Shown: one piece after another, positions 1-9,600 of the stretch
How the letters are laid out: each line of letters begins with the position of its first letter
How positions within the stretch are numbered: the first letter of the stretch is position 1
Assembly: GCF_022539255.1 (NCBI RefSeq)
Contig: NZ_JAKZBV010000001.1
Coordinates: 3,658,001 to 3,722,000 of the forward strand
Length of the DNA: 64,000 nucleotides
Origin: Sinomonas terrae
Lineage (GTDB): Bacteria; Actinomycetota; Actinomycetes; Actinomycetales; Micrococcaceae
Direction: 5' to 3'
The notes under the pieces: generated by a model
The model's database searches: none
Told to the model about the DNA's origin: nothing
Seen by the model: the letters and a program-made list of their open reading frames with translations, nothing else
Translations under genes and position numbers: made by a program

Positions 1-47
1 GCCCGATGGCCGCCCTGACGAACCCGATCTTCCTCGGCTCGAAGTAG
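1..47 (+). CDS. C-terminal end of an unidentified protein (partial)
   Basis: An open frame enters from the left edge and stops at TAG 45-47, giving a short tail that includes ALTNPIFLGSK. Tails containing A-L-T-N-P-I are common at the ends of amidohydrolase and PHP-type metal-dependent hydrolases, but about 15 residues are too few to assign a family. It converges with selB. A GC-rich hairpin (75-114) lies between the two genes and could end both transcripts. Confidence 0.4.
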   Translation, partial: PMAALTNPIFLGSK

Positions 48-72
48 CTCTCGTATGAAGTAGCTCCCGTAT
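41..72. repeat. two-copy 16-bp tandem repeat over a stop codon
   Basis: GAAGTAGCTCTCGTAT (41-56) is followed directly by GAAGTAGCTCCCGTAT (57-72), with one mismatch. The TAG stop of the left-edge CDS lies in the first copy. It looks like a recent slippage duplication. Confidence 0.7.
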
Positions 73-74
73 AC

Positions 75-114
75 CGACGGCGGCGGACCTCATCAGAGTG
101 AGCCGCCGCCGTCG
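75..114. terminator. GC-rich hairpin between convergent genes
   Basis: CGACGGCGGCGG (75-86) pairs perfectly with CCGCCGCCGTCG (103-114), a 12-bp stem around a 16-nt loop. It sits between the left-edge gene and selB, which converge. No U-tract follows on either strand, so a bidirectional terminator is inferred from position and stem strength. Confidence 0.55.
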
Positions 115-155
115 TGTGCATCTGGAGGCGCACTGGAGGGAGGACGACCGGGCCG

Positions 156-1952
156 TCACCTCACGATAGTGCGGTGACCGGCGTCCAGGCGCCGTGTCCA
201 ACCGCGCGAGTCGAGATGTTCCAGCAGCGGGACCGCGATCCGGCGTGTTGTGTCGAGCGCCTGACGTGCCTGGCTGGTCGTGAAGGGCTGCTCCAAACGG
301 GCGAGGGCACGCATCGCAATGGCCGGCGCCGTAGGCAGCAGCACCACGCCATCACGCAGCCGGAGCAGGCGTCCGGTGCGCTCGGCGGCGGCCAGCTCCC
401 GGGCCCCTAGGCCCAGCGCGGCAAGCTCGTCGGACTCTGGGGCCTGGAACGCGTGTGCGCTGAGCCTGCGCTCCAATTCGGCGACCGCGGGCTCGGCGGG
501 ACCGAGGCTGCTCTGAGTGCCGGGCAGCTGGACATGGCCGCCCTCCTGTTCGAGCCCTGCATCTCGGACCAGATGGGAAAGTAGCCTCTCGTCGGGCAGC
601 TCGAGCAGGTCTCTGGCGGCGCCCATGGAAAGGCCCGGGGCCAAAGGATCGCGCTCCCGGAGCGCCTCAAGCGCAGTGCGCAACCGATGCTCCCATGCGT
701 CGAAGACAGGAGCATGCACCCACCAATCGCCGAAGACCCGAACGCAAGCGGGCGCCTCCGCACCCGGCTCTGAGATCAGCCCGAGCCGGCGGAGATGTTC
801 TTCCTGCACGGCCCCGCGGGCTGCCACTTCGCCCATCAGGTCACCGCCGGGGTCCATGCTTGCAAGCCGCTCCCCCCAGCGCGCGCCGTCGCCGCGGCGC
901 CTCAGCGGCGGCGGATCGGCATCGAGGACCCGTGCCCCGCCGAGGACCGAGCGGCTCCCCGGGTCACGGAGCACCAGACGGTCTCCGAGAACGAGCGGCA
1001 GATGCCTCTCCAGGACGAGCCGGGCATGGTCGGCCCCGAAGGGACGCAGTCTGGCTGGCACGGACGCCGTGCCAACGTGCACCATGAGTTGCTCCGGTAC
1101 ATCCGTATAGGCCGCGCCGGTAGTCCGCCGAATGCCCAGGACGCCCGTCGTGGGCCATGCGTCTGGGGTAACGAGCGCGTCTCCGCGGCGGATGTCCGCG
1201 GCGGAGACGTCACGCAGGTTCAATGCCACTCGGCTGACGGGCCCCACTGAGGGGCATGAGGTGTCTCGGCTTTCCAGGCCGCGGATCACGACGGCTCGGG
1301 GTTCAGAGTGACCGAGCAGCTGGAGCCGGTCACCCTGGACAATCGTTCCTGCTGCCAGTGTCCCGGTCACCACCGTTCCGGAGCCGGTGATGGTGAACGA
1401 GCGGTCCACCCACAACCGGACCCGGCCAGTGGTCGTAGGCGAGGGCACACCGGCCAGCACGCCGTCGAGCGCGGCACGCAGTTCAGCCAGGCCTGTGCCG
1501 TCAATGGCTGAGACGGCGACTGCGGGCGCGTTCTGCAGCCCAGTGCCGGCGAGCTCTCTGCGCGTGCGGGCGAGCACGTCGTTGACCCGCTGTTCGGATG
1601 CCCGGTCCATGCGGCTGAGGACCACGACGCCGTACTCGATACCCAGGGCAGCGACGGCGTCCCTGTGGTCGCCTGACTGCGCCTGCCAGCCCTCGTCGGC
1701 GGCGACGACGAAGCAGACCACGGGCGTGGGCCCGATTCCGGCCAGCATGTTGCCGAGGAAGCGCTCATGGCCGGGGACGTCCACGAAGGCGACTTCCTGT
1801 CCGGACGGCAGGCTGGTCCAGGCATAGCCCAGGTCAATGGTCAGCCCACGGCGCCGTTCCTCCTCCCAACGGTCCGGCTCCATCCCGGTCAGCGCGCGCA
1901 CCAGAGTGCTCTTGCCGGAATCGACATGCCCCGCGGTGGCAACGACGTGCAA
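156..1952 (-). CDS. selB: selenocysteine-specific elongation factor SelB
   Basis: SelB is the cytoplasmic GTPase that delivers Sec-tRNA(Sec) to UGA codons marked by a SECIS hairpin. The 598-residue product has an EF-Tu-like G domain with P-loop GHVDSGKST (near residue 8) and switch II DVPGHERF (near 59). The NKxD position reads SRMD. Beta-barrel domains follow, then a C-terminal region rich in charged helices, as expected of the winged-helix SECIS-binding part. The chosen start is TTG, 3 bp after the selA stop; it puts the P-loop at the usual distance from the N-terminus. Translational coupling to selA is likely. The neighbours selA, tRNA-Sec, selD and a UGA-containing fdhA agree with the assignment. 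Confidence 0.96.
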   Translation of the reverse strand: MHVVATAGHVDSGKSTLVRALTGMEPDRWEEERRRGLTIDLGYAWTSLPSGQEVAFVDVPGHERFLGNMLAGIGPTPVVCFVVAADEGWQAQSGDHRDAVAALGIEYGVVVLSRMDRASEQRVNDVLARTRRELAGTGLQNAPAVAVSAIDGTGLAELRAALDGVLAGVPSPTTTGRVRLWVDRSFTITGSGTVVTGTLAAGTIVQGDRLQLLGHSEPRAVVIRGLESRDTSCPSVGPVSRVALNLRDVSAADIRRGDALVTPDAWPTTGVLGIRRTTGAAYTDVPEQLMVHVGTASVPARLRPFGADHARLVLERHLPLVLGDRLVLRDPGSRSVLGGARVLDADPPPLRRRGDGARWGERLASMDPGGDLMGEVAARGAVQEEHLRRLGLISEPGAEAPACVRVFGDWWVHAPVFDAWEHRLRTALEALRERDPLAPGLSMGAARDLLELPDERLLSHLVRDAGLEQEGGHVQLPGTQSSLGPAEPAVAELERRLSAHAFQAPESDELAALGLGARELAAAERTGRLLRLRDGVVLLPTAPAIAMRALARLEQPFTTSQARQALDTTRRIAVPLLEHLDSRGWTRRLDAGHRTIVR

Positions 1953-1955
1953 GGC

Positions 1956-3287
1956 TCAGCCCGCCCTGCCTGCAGCAGAAACCTCGAGAACTGCTAGCGC
2001 CTGCCGCACCGCGTCGAGTATCCGGTCATCGTCCTCTTCGGGCACGCAGCGCAGATCGATCAGGCACGAGCCGTCGTGGACGCGCGGCAGCACGGCCGGG
2101 TCGCGAGCGCGCAAGAGCGCCGCGAGTTGCTCGGGGAGCCGCAGCGCCCATCCCGGCAGGGGGACACCGGGTGCGCCGCCGCCGCCGACCCTGCCTTCAT
2201 GCGCCACGACAGGTGCGTGGAGGGCTCGGGCGAGCCTGTCTGTGCGGCGCCGGAGCTGCCCGACATCGGCGTGCAGGGCCTGGACGACGGGCGGCGTTTC
2301 GCCCGCGACGGTCGCCTCGAGGGCGGCGAGGGCGAGTTTGTCCGCCCGGACGGCGCGGGCGAGCGGGTGGCGGGCCAATCGCTGGATGATCTCCTTGCCT
2401 CCTAGCAGCAAGCCTGCCTGAGGTCCGCCCAGCAGTTTGTCCCCACTGGCGATGACGAGATCGGCCCCGCTGGCCAGCGCGGAGGCTGCATCGGGTTCGT
2501 GCGGCAGGTGCGGGTCGGGCGCCAGCAGTCCGCTGCCCAGATCGGCGACGAGGGGCACCCCATTTGATGCTGTGAGCGAGCTCAACTCGCGCAGCGGCAC
2601 GGCGGAGGTGAATCCGTCAACCCGGAAGTTGCTCGGGTGGACCTTGAGCACGCAGCCCGTGTTCGGCCCGATCGCGCTGGCGTAGTCGCGCAAGTGCGTC
2701 CTGTTGGTCGTGCCCACCTCGTGGAGCGCTGAGCCCGTCGACTCGATCAGGTCGGGCAGCCGGAAGCCGGCGCCGATCTCGACCAGCTCCCCGCGGCTCA
2801 CCACCACCTCCCGGCCGCCGGCCAAGGCTGTGGTGGCCAGCACCAGGGCCGCAGCTCCATTGTTGACGACCAGGGCGTCCTCGGCGCCCGGACAGGCAGC
2901 GAGCAACGCGGCACGGGCGCCGGCGCCGCGGCGCGAGCGGGTGCCGTCTGCCAGGTCCAGCTCCACGTCGACGTAACCGCTGGCCGTCACAAGAGCTTCA
3001 ACCGCACTCGCAGAAAGGGGGGCGCGGCCGAGGTTGGTATGGACGATTACCCCGGTTGCATTCAGCACCTGGCGCAGAGTTGTCGCCTTGCGCGCAGCAA
3101 GGGCGCCCAGCAGGGCTGTTTCCACCTGGCCGGGCGCGAGCTCGCCGCGCCGTGCCTGCTCCTGGACCTGCCGGACGAGTCCGCGGATGACACTCTCGTT
3201 CAGCCGTATCCGGGCTGCGCGGACTTCCGGCAGCGCCAGCAGGTCGTTCGTGCGGGGAATCAGGCGGCGAGGATCGACCTGGTCCAC
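1956..3287 (-). CDS. selA: L-seryl-tRNA(Sec) selenium transferase SelA
   Basis: SelA is the PLP enzyme that converts seryl-tRNA(Sec) to selenocysteinyl-tRNA(Sec) using selenophosphate. The product is 443 residues, near the family size. The PLP lysine is predicted at K284 in SGDKLLGGPQAG, and the N-terminal segment GVIVHTNLGRAPLS is characteristic of SelA. The GTG start at 3287 is preceded by GAGGAGGGG. selB follows after 3 bp, so the two form an operon. The tRNA-Sec gene lies 36 bp upstream on the same strand and may be transcribed with it. Confidence 0.97.
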   Translation of the reverse strand: MDQVDPRRLIPRTNDLLALPEVRAARIRLNESVIRGLVRQVQEQARRGELAPGQVETALLGALAARKATTLRQVLNATGVIVHTNLGRAPLSASAVEALVTASGYVDVELDLADGTRSRRGAGARAALLAACPGAEDALVVNNGAAALVLATTALAGGREVVVSRGELVEIGAGFRLPDLIESTGSALHEVGTTNRTHLRDYASAIGPNTGCVLKVHPSNFRVDGFTSAVPLRELSSLTASNGVPLVADLGSGLLAPDPHLPHEPDAASALASGADLVIASGDKLLGGPQAGLLLGGKEIIQRLARHPLARAVRADKLALAALEATVAGETPPVVQALHADVGQLRRRTDRLARALHAPVVAHEGRVGGGGAPGVPLPGWALRLPEQLAALLRARDPAVLPRVHDGSCLIDLRCVPEEDDDRILDAVRQALAVLEVSAAGRAG

Positions 3288-3323
3288 AGCCCCTCCTCGT
3301 TCCGGGGATTGCCCGACGTCAGT

Positions 3324-3418
3324 TGGCGGTGGCGGACGGGAATCGAACCCGCCAGGCCGAGATGCTCGGCCTCACCGGTTTTGAAGACCGGGGGGCCCAC
3401 CAGAACCCGGACGCCACC
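3324..3418 (-). tRNA. selC: tRNA-Sec (anticodon UCA)
   Basis: The minus strand folds into a 95-nt selenocysteine tRNA with CCA encoded (3324-3326) and discriminator G. Visible elements are a 6-bp D stem GGGTTC/GGGCCC with a 4-nt TGGT loop, anticodon stem CCGGT/ACCGG around CTTCAAA (UCA at 3382-3384), an 8-bp variable arm AGGCCGAG/CTCGGCCT, and a T arm with loop TTCGATT. The long D stem, long variable arm and UCA anticodon identify tRNA-Sec. The acceptor helix starts GGTGGCG; its eighth position would be a T-C mismatch. Confidence 0.96.
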
Positions 3419-3460
3419 GCGCCTGAATCTAGCAGGCTGTCCAAGGGGTACGCTAACCGG

Positions 3461-4489
3461 GTGAACGAGGCCCGAACGCCAATCCCGCAACTCGAGGAAC
3501 CTGCCGCCGACGTCGCCCCCCGGCTCACAGGCTATGCCCACGGTGGTGGCTGCGCCTGCAAGATTCCACCGGGCGAGCTCGAAGACGCGGTCCGGGGCCT
3601 CATCGGCCAGCCCGGGGCGGACGTCCTCGTCGGCCTCGAAGGCGGCGACGACGCCGCAGCCGTCCTGGTGCGCGGTGACCTGGCGGTGCTCTCCACCGCC
3701 GACTTCTTCACTCCGGTCGTCGATGACCCCTTCGACTGGGGACGGATCGCAGCCGCCAACGCCCTCTCTGACATCTACGCGATGGGCGGCCAGCCCATCA
3801 TGGCCATCAATCTCGTAGGCTGGCCCCGCGGCGTGCTCTCGCCGGACTTGATGACCGAAGTCCTCCGCGGCGGTCTGAGCGTTGCCTCGGAAGCGGCCTG
3901 CCCGGTGATCGGCGGCCATTCCATCGACGATCCTGAGCCGAAGTACGGGATGGCGGTAACCGGCGTCGCCCATCCCGATCGGCTGCTGCGCAACGATGCC
4001 GCAAAGCCGGGGTTGCCGATCACGCTCACCAAGCCGATCGGGGTCGGACTTCTGAACAACCGGCATAAGCAGACCGGTGAGGTGTTTGCAGAAGCAATTG
4101 CGACGATGACGAGCCTCAATCGCGACGCTGCCGCGGACGCGGTGGCCACCGGCGTGCGTGCGGCCACGGACGTAACGGGTTTCGGCCTGCTGGGGCATCT
4201 GTACAAGATGTGCCGTGCCTCGGGAGTGGGCGCAGTGATCGACCTGAAAGCGGTACCACTTGTCGAGGGCGCGCGGGAGGCGCTGCGGGACGGCTTTGTC
4301 TCAGGTGGGACGCGGCGCAACCTCGATTGGGTGCGGCCGCAGGTACGGGTCGCTCCGGGCATCACCGAAGACGATCTGCTCCTTCTGGCCGATGCTCAGA
4401 CCTCGGGCGGCCTGCTCGTCGTCGGCGAGCTGCCCGGGCATCCCGTGATCGGGCACACGACCAAGGGTCAGGGGATCGAGATCCGCTGA
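3461..4489 (+). CDS. selD: selenide, water dikinase SelD
   Basis: SelD makes selenophosphate, the selenium donor for SelA, from selenide and ATP. From the GTG at 3461 the product is 342 residues, matching the family (about 345). The catalytic segment GYAHGGGCACK contains Cys31 and Lys34, equivalent to the Cys/Lys pair of E. coli SelD; this is the cysteine form, not a selenoprotein. Later AIRS-family segments, such as GGHSIDDPEPKYG and DVTGFGLLGHL, bind ATP. The frame is open further upstream but would run through the tRNA-Sec gene, so the GTG is preferred; its Shine-Dalgarno sequence is weak. It is divergent from selC-selA-selB. Confidence 0.96.
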   Translation: MNEARTPIPQLEEPAADVAPRLTGYAHGGGCACKIPPGELEDAVRGLIGQPGADVLVGLEGGDDAAAVLVRGDLAVLSTADFFTPVVDDPFDWGRIAAANALSDIYAMGGQPIMAINLVGWPRGVLSPDLMTEVLRGGLSVASEAACPVIGGHSIDDPEPKYGMAVTGVAHPDRLLRNDAAKPGLPITLTKPIGVGLLNNRHKQTGEVFAEAIATMTSLNRDAAADAVATGVRAATDVTGFGLLGHLYKMCRASGVGAVIDLKAVPLVEGAREALRDGFVSGGTRRNLDWVRPQVRVAPGITEDDLLLLADAQTSGGLLVVGELPGHPVIGHTTKGQGIEIR

Positions 4490-4492
4490 GCC

Positions 4493-4519
4493 GATCAGGC
4501 CGATGAGGCCAATCAGGCC
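4493..4519. repeat. 9-bp tandem repeat between selD and the nrfD-like gene
   Basis: Three copies close to RATSAGGCC (GATCAGGCC, GATGAGGCC, AATCAGGCC) fill most of the 32-bp gap between two convergent genes. No clear terminator hairpin is visible here. Confidence 0.7.
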
Positions 4520-4521
4520 AA

Positions 4522-5613
4522 TCATCCGGCGGTAGTGATCGAATCGTCCGTGATCCCGGCAGCGCGCCGGGCGGCGAGCCTGTTCTTCTGCGGTTCGATG
4601 GTGTATCGCGGGTCCTTGGCCGACGAAAGGCCTGCCTCGAACACGCCGAAACGGGTGAGGGCCGATGCGGCCAGCAGCGCCAATCCCGACGCGGCGGCCA
4701 CCGCGCGGTTGCGTCCGCCCAGCAGTGCGCCCAGGCCACCGGCGGCGGCCAGCCGTTCGCTCCATCTAAGCATGGCACCTGCCCTGCCCTGACGCAGCGG
4801 CTCGGCTGCGATCGGGTCCATCCGGTGCTCCATCACCCGCATCGCCGCCACGTCCCCCATGACGCCGAACACGGCAAGCTTTCGGGCGGGACCCGCCTCG
4901 TGCACCGGTGTGGTGATCATGGCAAGCCCGGCAGAGGCGAGGACTGCCGAACTGACGAACACGAAAGGCAGCTCCTCGTGAGCCGCGTTCCACGTCGGCG
5001 TGGCTGTGTCGCCGAGTAGGACCGCCGTGTACGCCGCCAGCGGGCCGGCGAACAGCGCGGCCTCGACGCCAGCTGGGCCCTCGACGGCTTGCAGCACGGG
5101 CCGCAAGGGGCCCAGCGGCAGCCGGGCGCCGCTCATCCGGTCGATTTCGGCCACTGCCGAGACGCCCGTACCCGCGCTGAAAGCACTGAGGATCCACGAT
5201 CCCACGCTCATCGGCGAGGTCAGCTTGAAGGTCCGCAGCATATGCAGGAAGCGCTCCGGCCTGCCCAGATCCTTCACCAGGGCGAGAGCCCCGAGGCTCA
5301 CTGCGGCCAATGCGCTCAGCCTGGCGTTCCGGCGCAGCACCGGCCGTCCGGTCAGCTGCCCGCCAAGACCGAGCAGGGCGGAACCGCCAGCGACGCCGCC
5401 CAGGAAGAGGTAGGCGGCAACATCGTCACCCCACGGGGCGGGCTTGACCACGGGTCGGCCGTAGTACGAGGTGAATTCGGCCTCCGGCACCATGGGCATC
5501 TCCCGGGAGCCGTCACCGCCGTCTCGGCGGCGGCCGCCGCCGCGCCTGCGATCGGTACGACGACGGCGCGCCAGCTCGGTGGGGCGAAAGCTGTCGAAAT
5601 CCGAGTGGGTCAC
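4522..5613 (-). CDS. NrfD/PsrC-like membrane subunit of formate dehydrogenase
   Basis: This is probably the quinone-reactive membrane anchor of the formate dehydrogenase, passing electrons from the FdhB iron-sulfur chain to menaquinone. The 363-residue product has a basic, Arg-rich N-terminus (residues 15-30), then YLFLGGVAGGSALLGLGGQL, typical of the NrfD family, and about eight hydrophobic segments. A GTG start overlaps the fdhB stop (GTGA), indicating translational coupling. The gene order fdhA-fdhB-nrfD-like replaces the cytochrome b gamma subunit used in proteobacterial FDH-N. The Arg-rich N-terminus probably stays in the cytoplasm. Confidence 0.88.
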   Translation of the reverse strand: MTHSDFDSFRPTELARRRRTDRRRGGGRRRDGGDGSREMPMVPEAEFTSYYGRPVVKPAPWGDDVAAYLFLGGVAGGSALLGLGGQLTGRPVLRRNARLSALAAVSLGALALVKDLGRPERFLHMLRTFKLTSPMSVGSWILSAFSAGTGVSAVAEIDRMSGARLPLGPLRPVLQAVEGPAGVEAALFAGPLAAYTAVLLGDTATPTWNAAHEELPFVFVSSAVLASAGLAMITTPVHEAGPARKLAVFGVMGDVAAMRVMEHRMDPIAAEPLRQGRAGAMLRWSERLAAAGGLGALLGGRNRAVAAASGLALLAASALTRFGVFEAGLSSAKDPRYTIEPQKNRLAARRAAGITDDSITTAG

Positions 5614-6614
5614 GCCCGTCCTCTCAGGAAAGCCAGCGCAGCCGCGGCTACCATGCCTACTACGGCCACGCCAGCCCGCCGGTACATTCGCGGCAGGTCG
5701 GCGGTGGGCACTCTCGGGTCCGGCGGGAGACCGTAGACCTCCGGCTCGTCGAGCAGGAGGAAGACCGACCCAGTACCGCCGACGCCGTCGAGTTCGTTCG
5801 CGCCATAGAGCCTCGCCTCCGTCAGGCCTTGCTCATGCAGTTCGGCGACGCGTGCCCGTGCCGTCTCCATCATGTCGTCGTGGTCGCCGAACTTGATCGA
5901 TGTCGTCGGGCAGGCTTTGGCGCAGGCGGGCGTCTCGTCGGCGACCAGCCGGTCGTAGCACAGCGTGCACTTCTGGGCGATGCCGACGTTGGGAACAGCC
6001 GGATGTTCCGCATGATGCTCCTCCCGCTGCGCGGCGACCGTGACCGTGCCGTCGGTGCGGCGTTCGATCACGCCGAAGGGGCACCCGGCCACGCAGGTTC
6101 CGCAGCCGTTGCACACGTCGTCCTGCACCACCACAGTGCCGAACTCGGTGCGGAAGAGCGCCCCGGTCGGGCACACGTCGAGGCACCCCGCGTGAGTGCA
6201 GTGCTTGCAGACATCGGAGGACATCAGCCAACGGAAGTCCGGCGTGTCCGGCGGGGTCGTGTCCACCCCAGACAGGTCCTGATCGCCTACCGGTGCTGGA
6301 GGGCCGACGGTAGGCATGCCCAGATTGACGAGCGCACGCCCCGATTCGCGGGCCTGGATGATGCGTTCCTGGCCCTGTTCGACGAAGGCCACGTGCCGCC
6401 ATGTGCTCGCGCCCAACGCTCCTGTGTTGTCGTAGGAGGACTTGAGCAGCTCGAGGTTCCCGTCCTGCGGGTTGTGGTTCCACTCCTTGCAGGCAACCTC
6501 GCAGGCCTTGCAGCCGATACAGATGGAGGTGTCGGTGAAGAACCCCTTGCGCGGCTGGCGGTTCTCCCAGTGGGCATCGGCGGACGGGTCCGTCGGTCCT
6601 GACAGCTGGCCCAT
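5610..6614 (-). CDS. fdhB: formate dehydrogenase iron-sulfur subunit
   Basis: This subunit carries electrons from the molybdenum/tungsten subunit to the membrane subunit. The 334 residues hold four ferredoxin-type cysteine clusters in order: CIGCKACEVACKEWN, CKHCTHAGCLDVCPTG, CNGCGTCVAGCPFG and CTLCYDRLV with a later CAKACPT, enough for four [4Fe-4S] centres as in FdnH/HybA-type subunits. One C-terminal hydrophobic stretch (VVGMVAAAALAFL) can anchor it in the membrane. The ATG is directly downstream of the fdhA TAG, and its stop overlaps the next gene, so the three subunits form an operon. Confidence 0.94.
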   Translation of the reverse strand: MGQLSGPTDPSADAHWENRQPRKGFFTDTSICIGCKACEVACKEWNHNPQDGNLELLKSSYDNTGALGASTWRHVAFVEQGQERIIQARESGRALVNLGMPTVGPPAPVGDQDLSGVDTTPPDTPDFRWLMSSDVCKHCTHAGCLDVCPTGALFRTEFGTVVVQDDVCNGCGTCVAGCPFGVIERRTDGTVTVAAQREEHHAEHPAVPNVGIAQKCTLCYDRLVADETPACAKACPTTSIKFGDHDDMMETARARVAELHEQGLTEARLYGANELDGVGGTGSVFLLLDEPEVYGLPPDPRVPTADLPRMYRRAGVAVVGMVAAAALAFLRGRA

Positions 6615-9600
6615 CTAATCCTCCAACTTCGAGTCGGTGCGCGGAACGTTAGCAGAGGAGTCGAGTTCGACGCCCTCCGCCGCCGGATCGGTGACCGCGC
6701 GATTCCCGGTCTCGATCGTCGTTCCGGCCCGCGCCTGGTACTCGGCGACCAGAGCAAGCAGCTCTGGCCCCCTGGGCCGGCGCCCCGGACGGATGTCACA
6801 GGAGGCGACCTTGGATTCCTGGATCTGGACGTTCGGGTCCAGCGTCACCCCCAGCAGATCGTTGGCCGCGTCTCCGCTGACCACCGCGTCCTTCCCGACG
6901 CCCCAGTGGTAGGGCAGCCCGATCTGATGCACGGTGTGCCCGCCAACGGATAGCGGCGTCACCCGTTCAGTGACAAGCACCCTCGCCTCAATGGCGGAGC
7001 GGGGCGAGATGATCGTGGCCCACCCATAAGGTTCAAGTCCACGCTCGGCGGCCAGCTCCGGGGAGACCTCGCAGAACATTTCCGGCTGCAGCTCCGAAAG
7101 GTACGGCAGCCACCGGCTCATCCCGCCTGCGGTGTGGTGCTCGGTGAGCCGGTAGGTGGTGAAGACGTAGGGATAGACATCCGCCCCGCGGGTACCGGCA
7201 CTTGGCGCGCTGAGGTTGTCCGCGCGGGGGAACACCAGCCGCGCGGGGCTCTGCTGCTGCGGGTAGAGCGCATTGGCCACCGGCGATTCCTGAGCCTCGT
7301 AGTGGGTGGGCAGGGGCCCGTCGACCAAGCCCTTGGGCGCGAACAACCAGCCCTTGCCGTCGGCCTGCATGATGAATGGATCATCGCCGCTTAGCGCGCT
7401 GGCGCCGCCGGCACCCGGATCGGGCCGGCTGCCCGGCGCCCGGTCAACCGGGAAGTCGGGCACGTCGTCTCCGACCCATCTCCCCTGCTCCTGGTCCCAC
7501 CAGATGTATTTCTTCCGCTCGCTCCACGGCTTCCCGTCAGGGTCGGCCGAGGCCCGGTTGTAGAGGATCCGACGGTTGGCTGGCCAGGCCCAGCCCCATT
7601 CGGAGGCCGCCGGCCCCTGCTCGCGGCCCGGCTTGCGATTGGCGGCATGGTTGATGCCGCCGGCGTACACCCCGGTGTAGATCCAACAGCCCGCCGAGGT
7701 AGAACCGTCGGCGCGCAGCTCGGTATATGCCGAGAGAGGCTTGCCGGCGTCCGGGCCTTCGAGGTGGCGGCCGTTGATCTCGGCAAGCACCGCCTCAGGA
7801 TCCGGATCACCGTGGGCATCGGTGGGATAGTCCCAGGTGAGGTCGAGCAGGGGACGGTCGCGCTCGTCGTCCGAGTCTGCCAGCTTCTGCCGGATCCGCT
7901 GGCCCAGTTCGAAGAAGAACTGCAGTTCGCTCTGGCAATCCCCGGGCGGCGCGACCGCCTGGTGCCGCCACTGCAGCAGCCGTTGGGTCTGCGTGAACGA
8001 GCCGGCCTTCTCCACGTGGGTCGCCGCCGGGAGGAAGAACACCTCGGTCTCGATGTCCTCGGTGCGCAGCTCGCCAGATTCGATCTCCGGCCCGTCCTTC
8101 CACCAGGTCGCCGACTCGATCAGATTCAGATCGCGCACCACGAGCCACTTCAGATGGGACATGCCCAGCCGCTGCATCCGGCCGTGGGCCGACCCCACTG
8201 CGGGGTTCTGTCCGAGCAGGAAGTAGCCCTCGACCTCATCCTCGAGCATCCCCATCACCGTTTCATAGGTGCCGTGCGCTCCGGTCAGCCTCGGAAGGTA
8301 GTCGTAGGCCCAGTCGTTTTCCGCGCTCGCAGCGTCGCCCCACCAGGCCTTCATCAGACTCGCGGTATAGGCATCGGCGTCGGCCCAGTATCCCTTCTGC
8401 TCCTTCGAGGCGATTGCCTCCAGATATTCGCTGAGGGTGTCGTGGCGACCGGCGCTGGGCATCGGCAGATACCCGGGCAGCAGGTTGAACAGGGTCGGAA
8501 TGTCCGTGGAGCCCTGGATGCTGGCATGGCCCCGCAACGCCATGATCCCGCTGCCCGGGCGGCCCACGTTTCCCAGCAGAAGCTGCAGGATGGCGGCCGC
8601 CCGGATGAACTGGGTTCCGAGCGAGTGCTGGGTCCACCCGACGGCGTAGGCGAAGCAGGTTGTCCGCTCGCGGCCCGAGTTCTCCGTGATGGCACGGGCC
8701 AGATATTCGAAGTCCGCCACCTCGATCCCACACAGGTCCTGGACCATCTCAGGGGTGTACCGGGCGTAGTGGCGCTTGACGATCTGGAAGACGGTCCGGG
8801 GGTCCTGCAGGGTGTCGTCGCGCTGCACTCGGGCGTGCTCGAGGGGCGGGCCGCCGCTGCCGAACTGGTGGCCGGCGGCATGAGCCGAAGCATCGGCGCC
8901 GTGTTCCGAGCCAGCCCCGGGTTCATCGATGGTATCCCCGGCCTGTTCGGCGTACGACCATGACGCCGTGTCGTACGCCCCTGTCTCTGGGTCGAAGCCG
9001 GAGAAAAGCCCACCGAGATCCTCAGCGTCGCGGTAATCCCCATGAACCAGCGTAGCCGCGTTGGTGTAGGCGCTGACGTACTCCTTGAACCAGAGGTCAT
9101 TGCTGATGACGTAGTTAATGAGCGCACCCAAGAGGACAACATCAGAGCCGGCCCGGATCGGAATGTGCTTGTCAGCAACCGCCGAGGTGCGGGTGAACCG
9201 CGGATCGACGTGAATGACCTTCGCTCCGCGGGCCTTCGCCTCCGCGACCCACTGGTACCCCACGGGGTGGCACTCGGCCATGTTGGAACCCTGAATGACG
9301 ATGCAGTCGGCATTCGCCATGTCCTGCAGGGATTGCGTCGCACCACCGCGTCCAAAGGAGGCCCCCAAACTGGGAACCGTGGCCGAGTGTCAAATGCGGG
9401 CTTGGTTCTCGATCTGGACCGCCCCGGCAGCCGTGAAGAGTTTCTTGATCAGGTAGTTCTCTTCGTTGTCCAGCGTGGCCCCGCCCAAGGAGGCGATACC
9501 CATCGTGCGGCGCAGCAGCCTTCCCTCTTCGTCTTCCTGCTGCCAGGTCCGGCGGCGCGTCTCGACGAACCGGTCCGCGACCATGTCGATCGCCGTGGCG

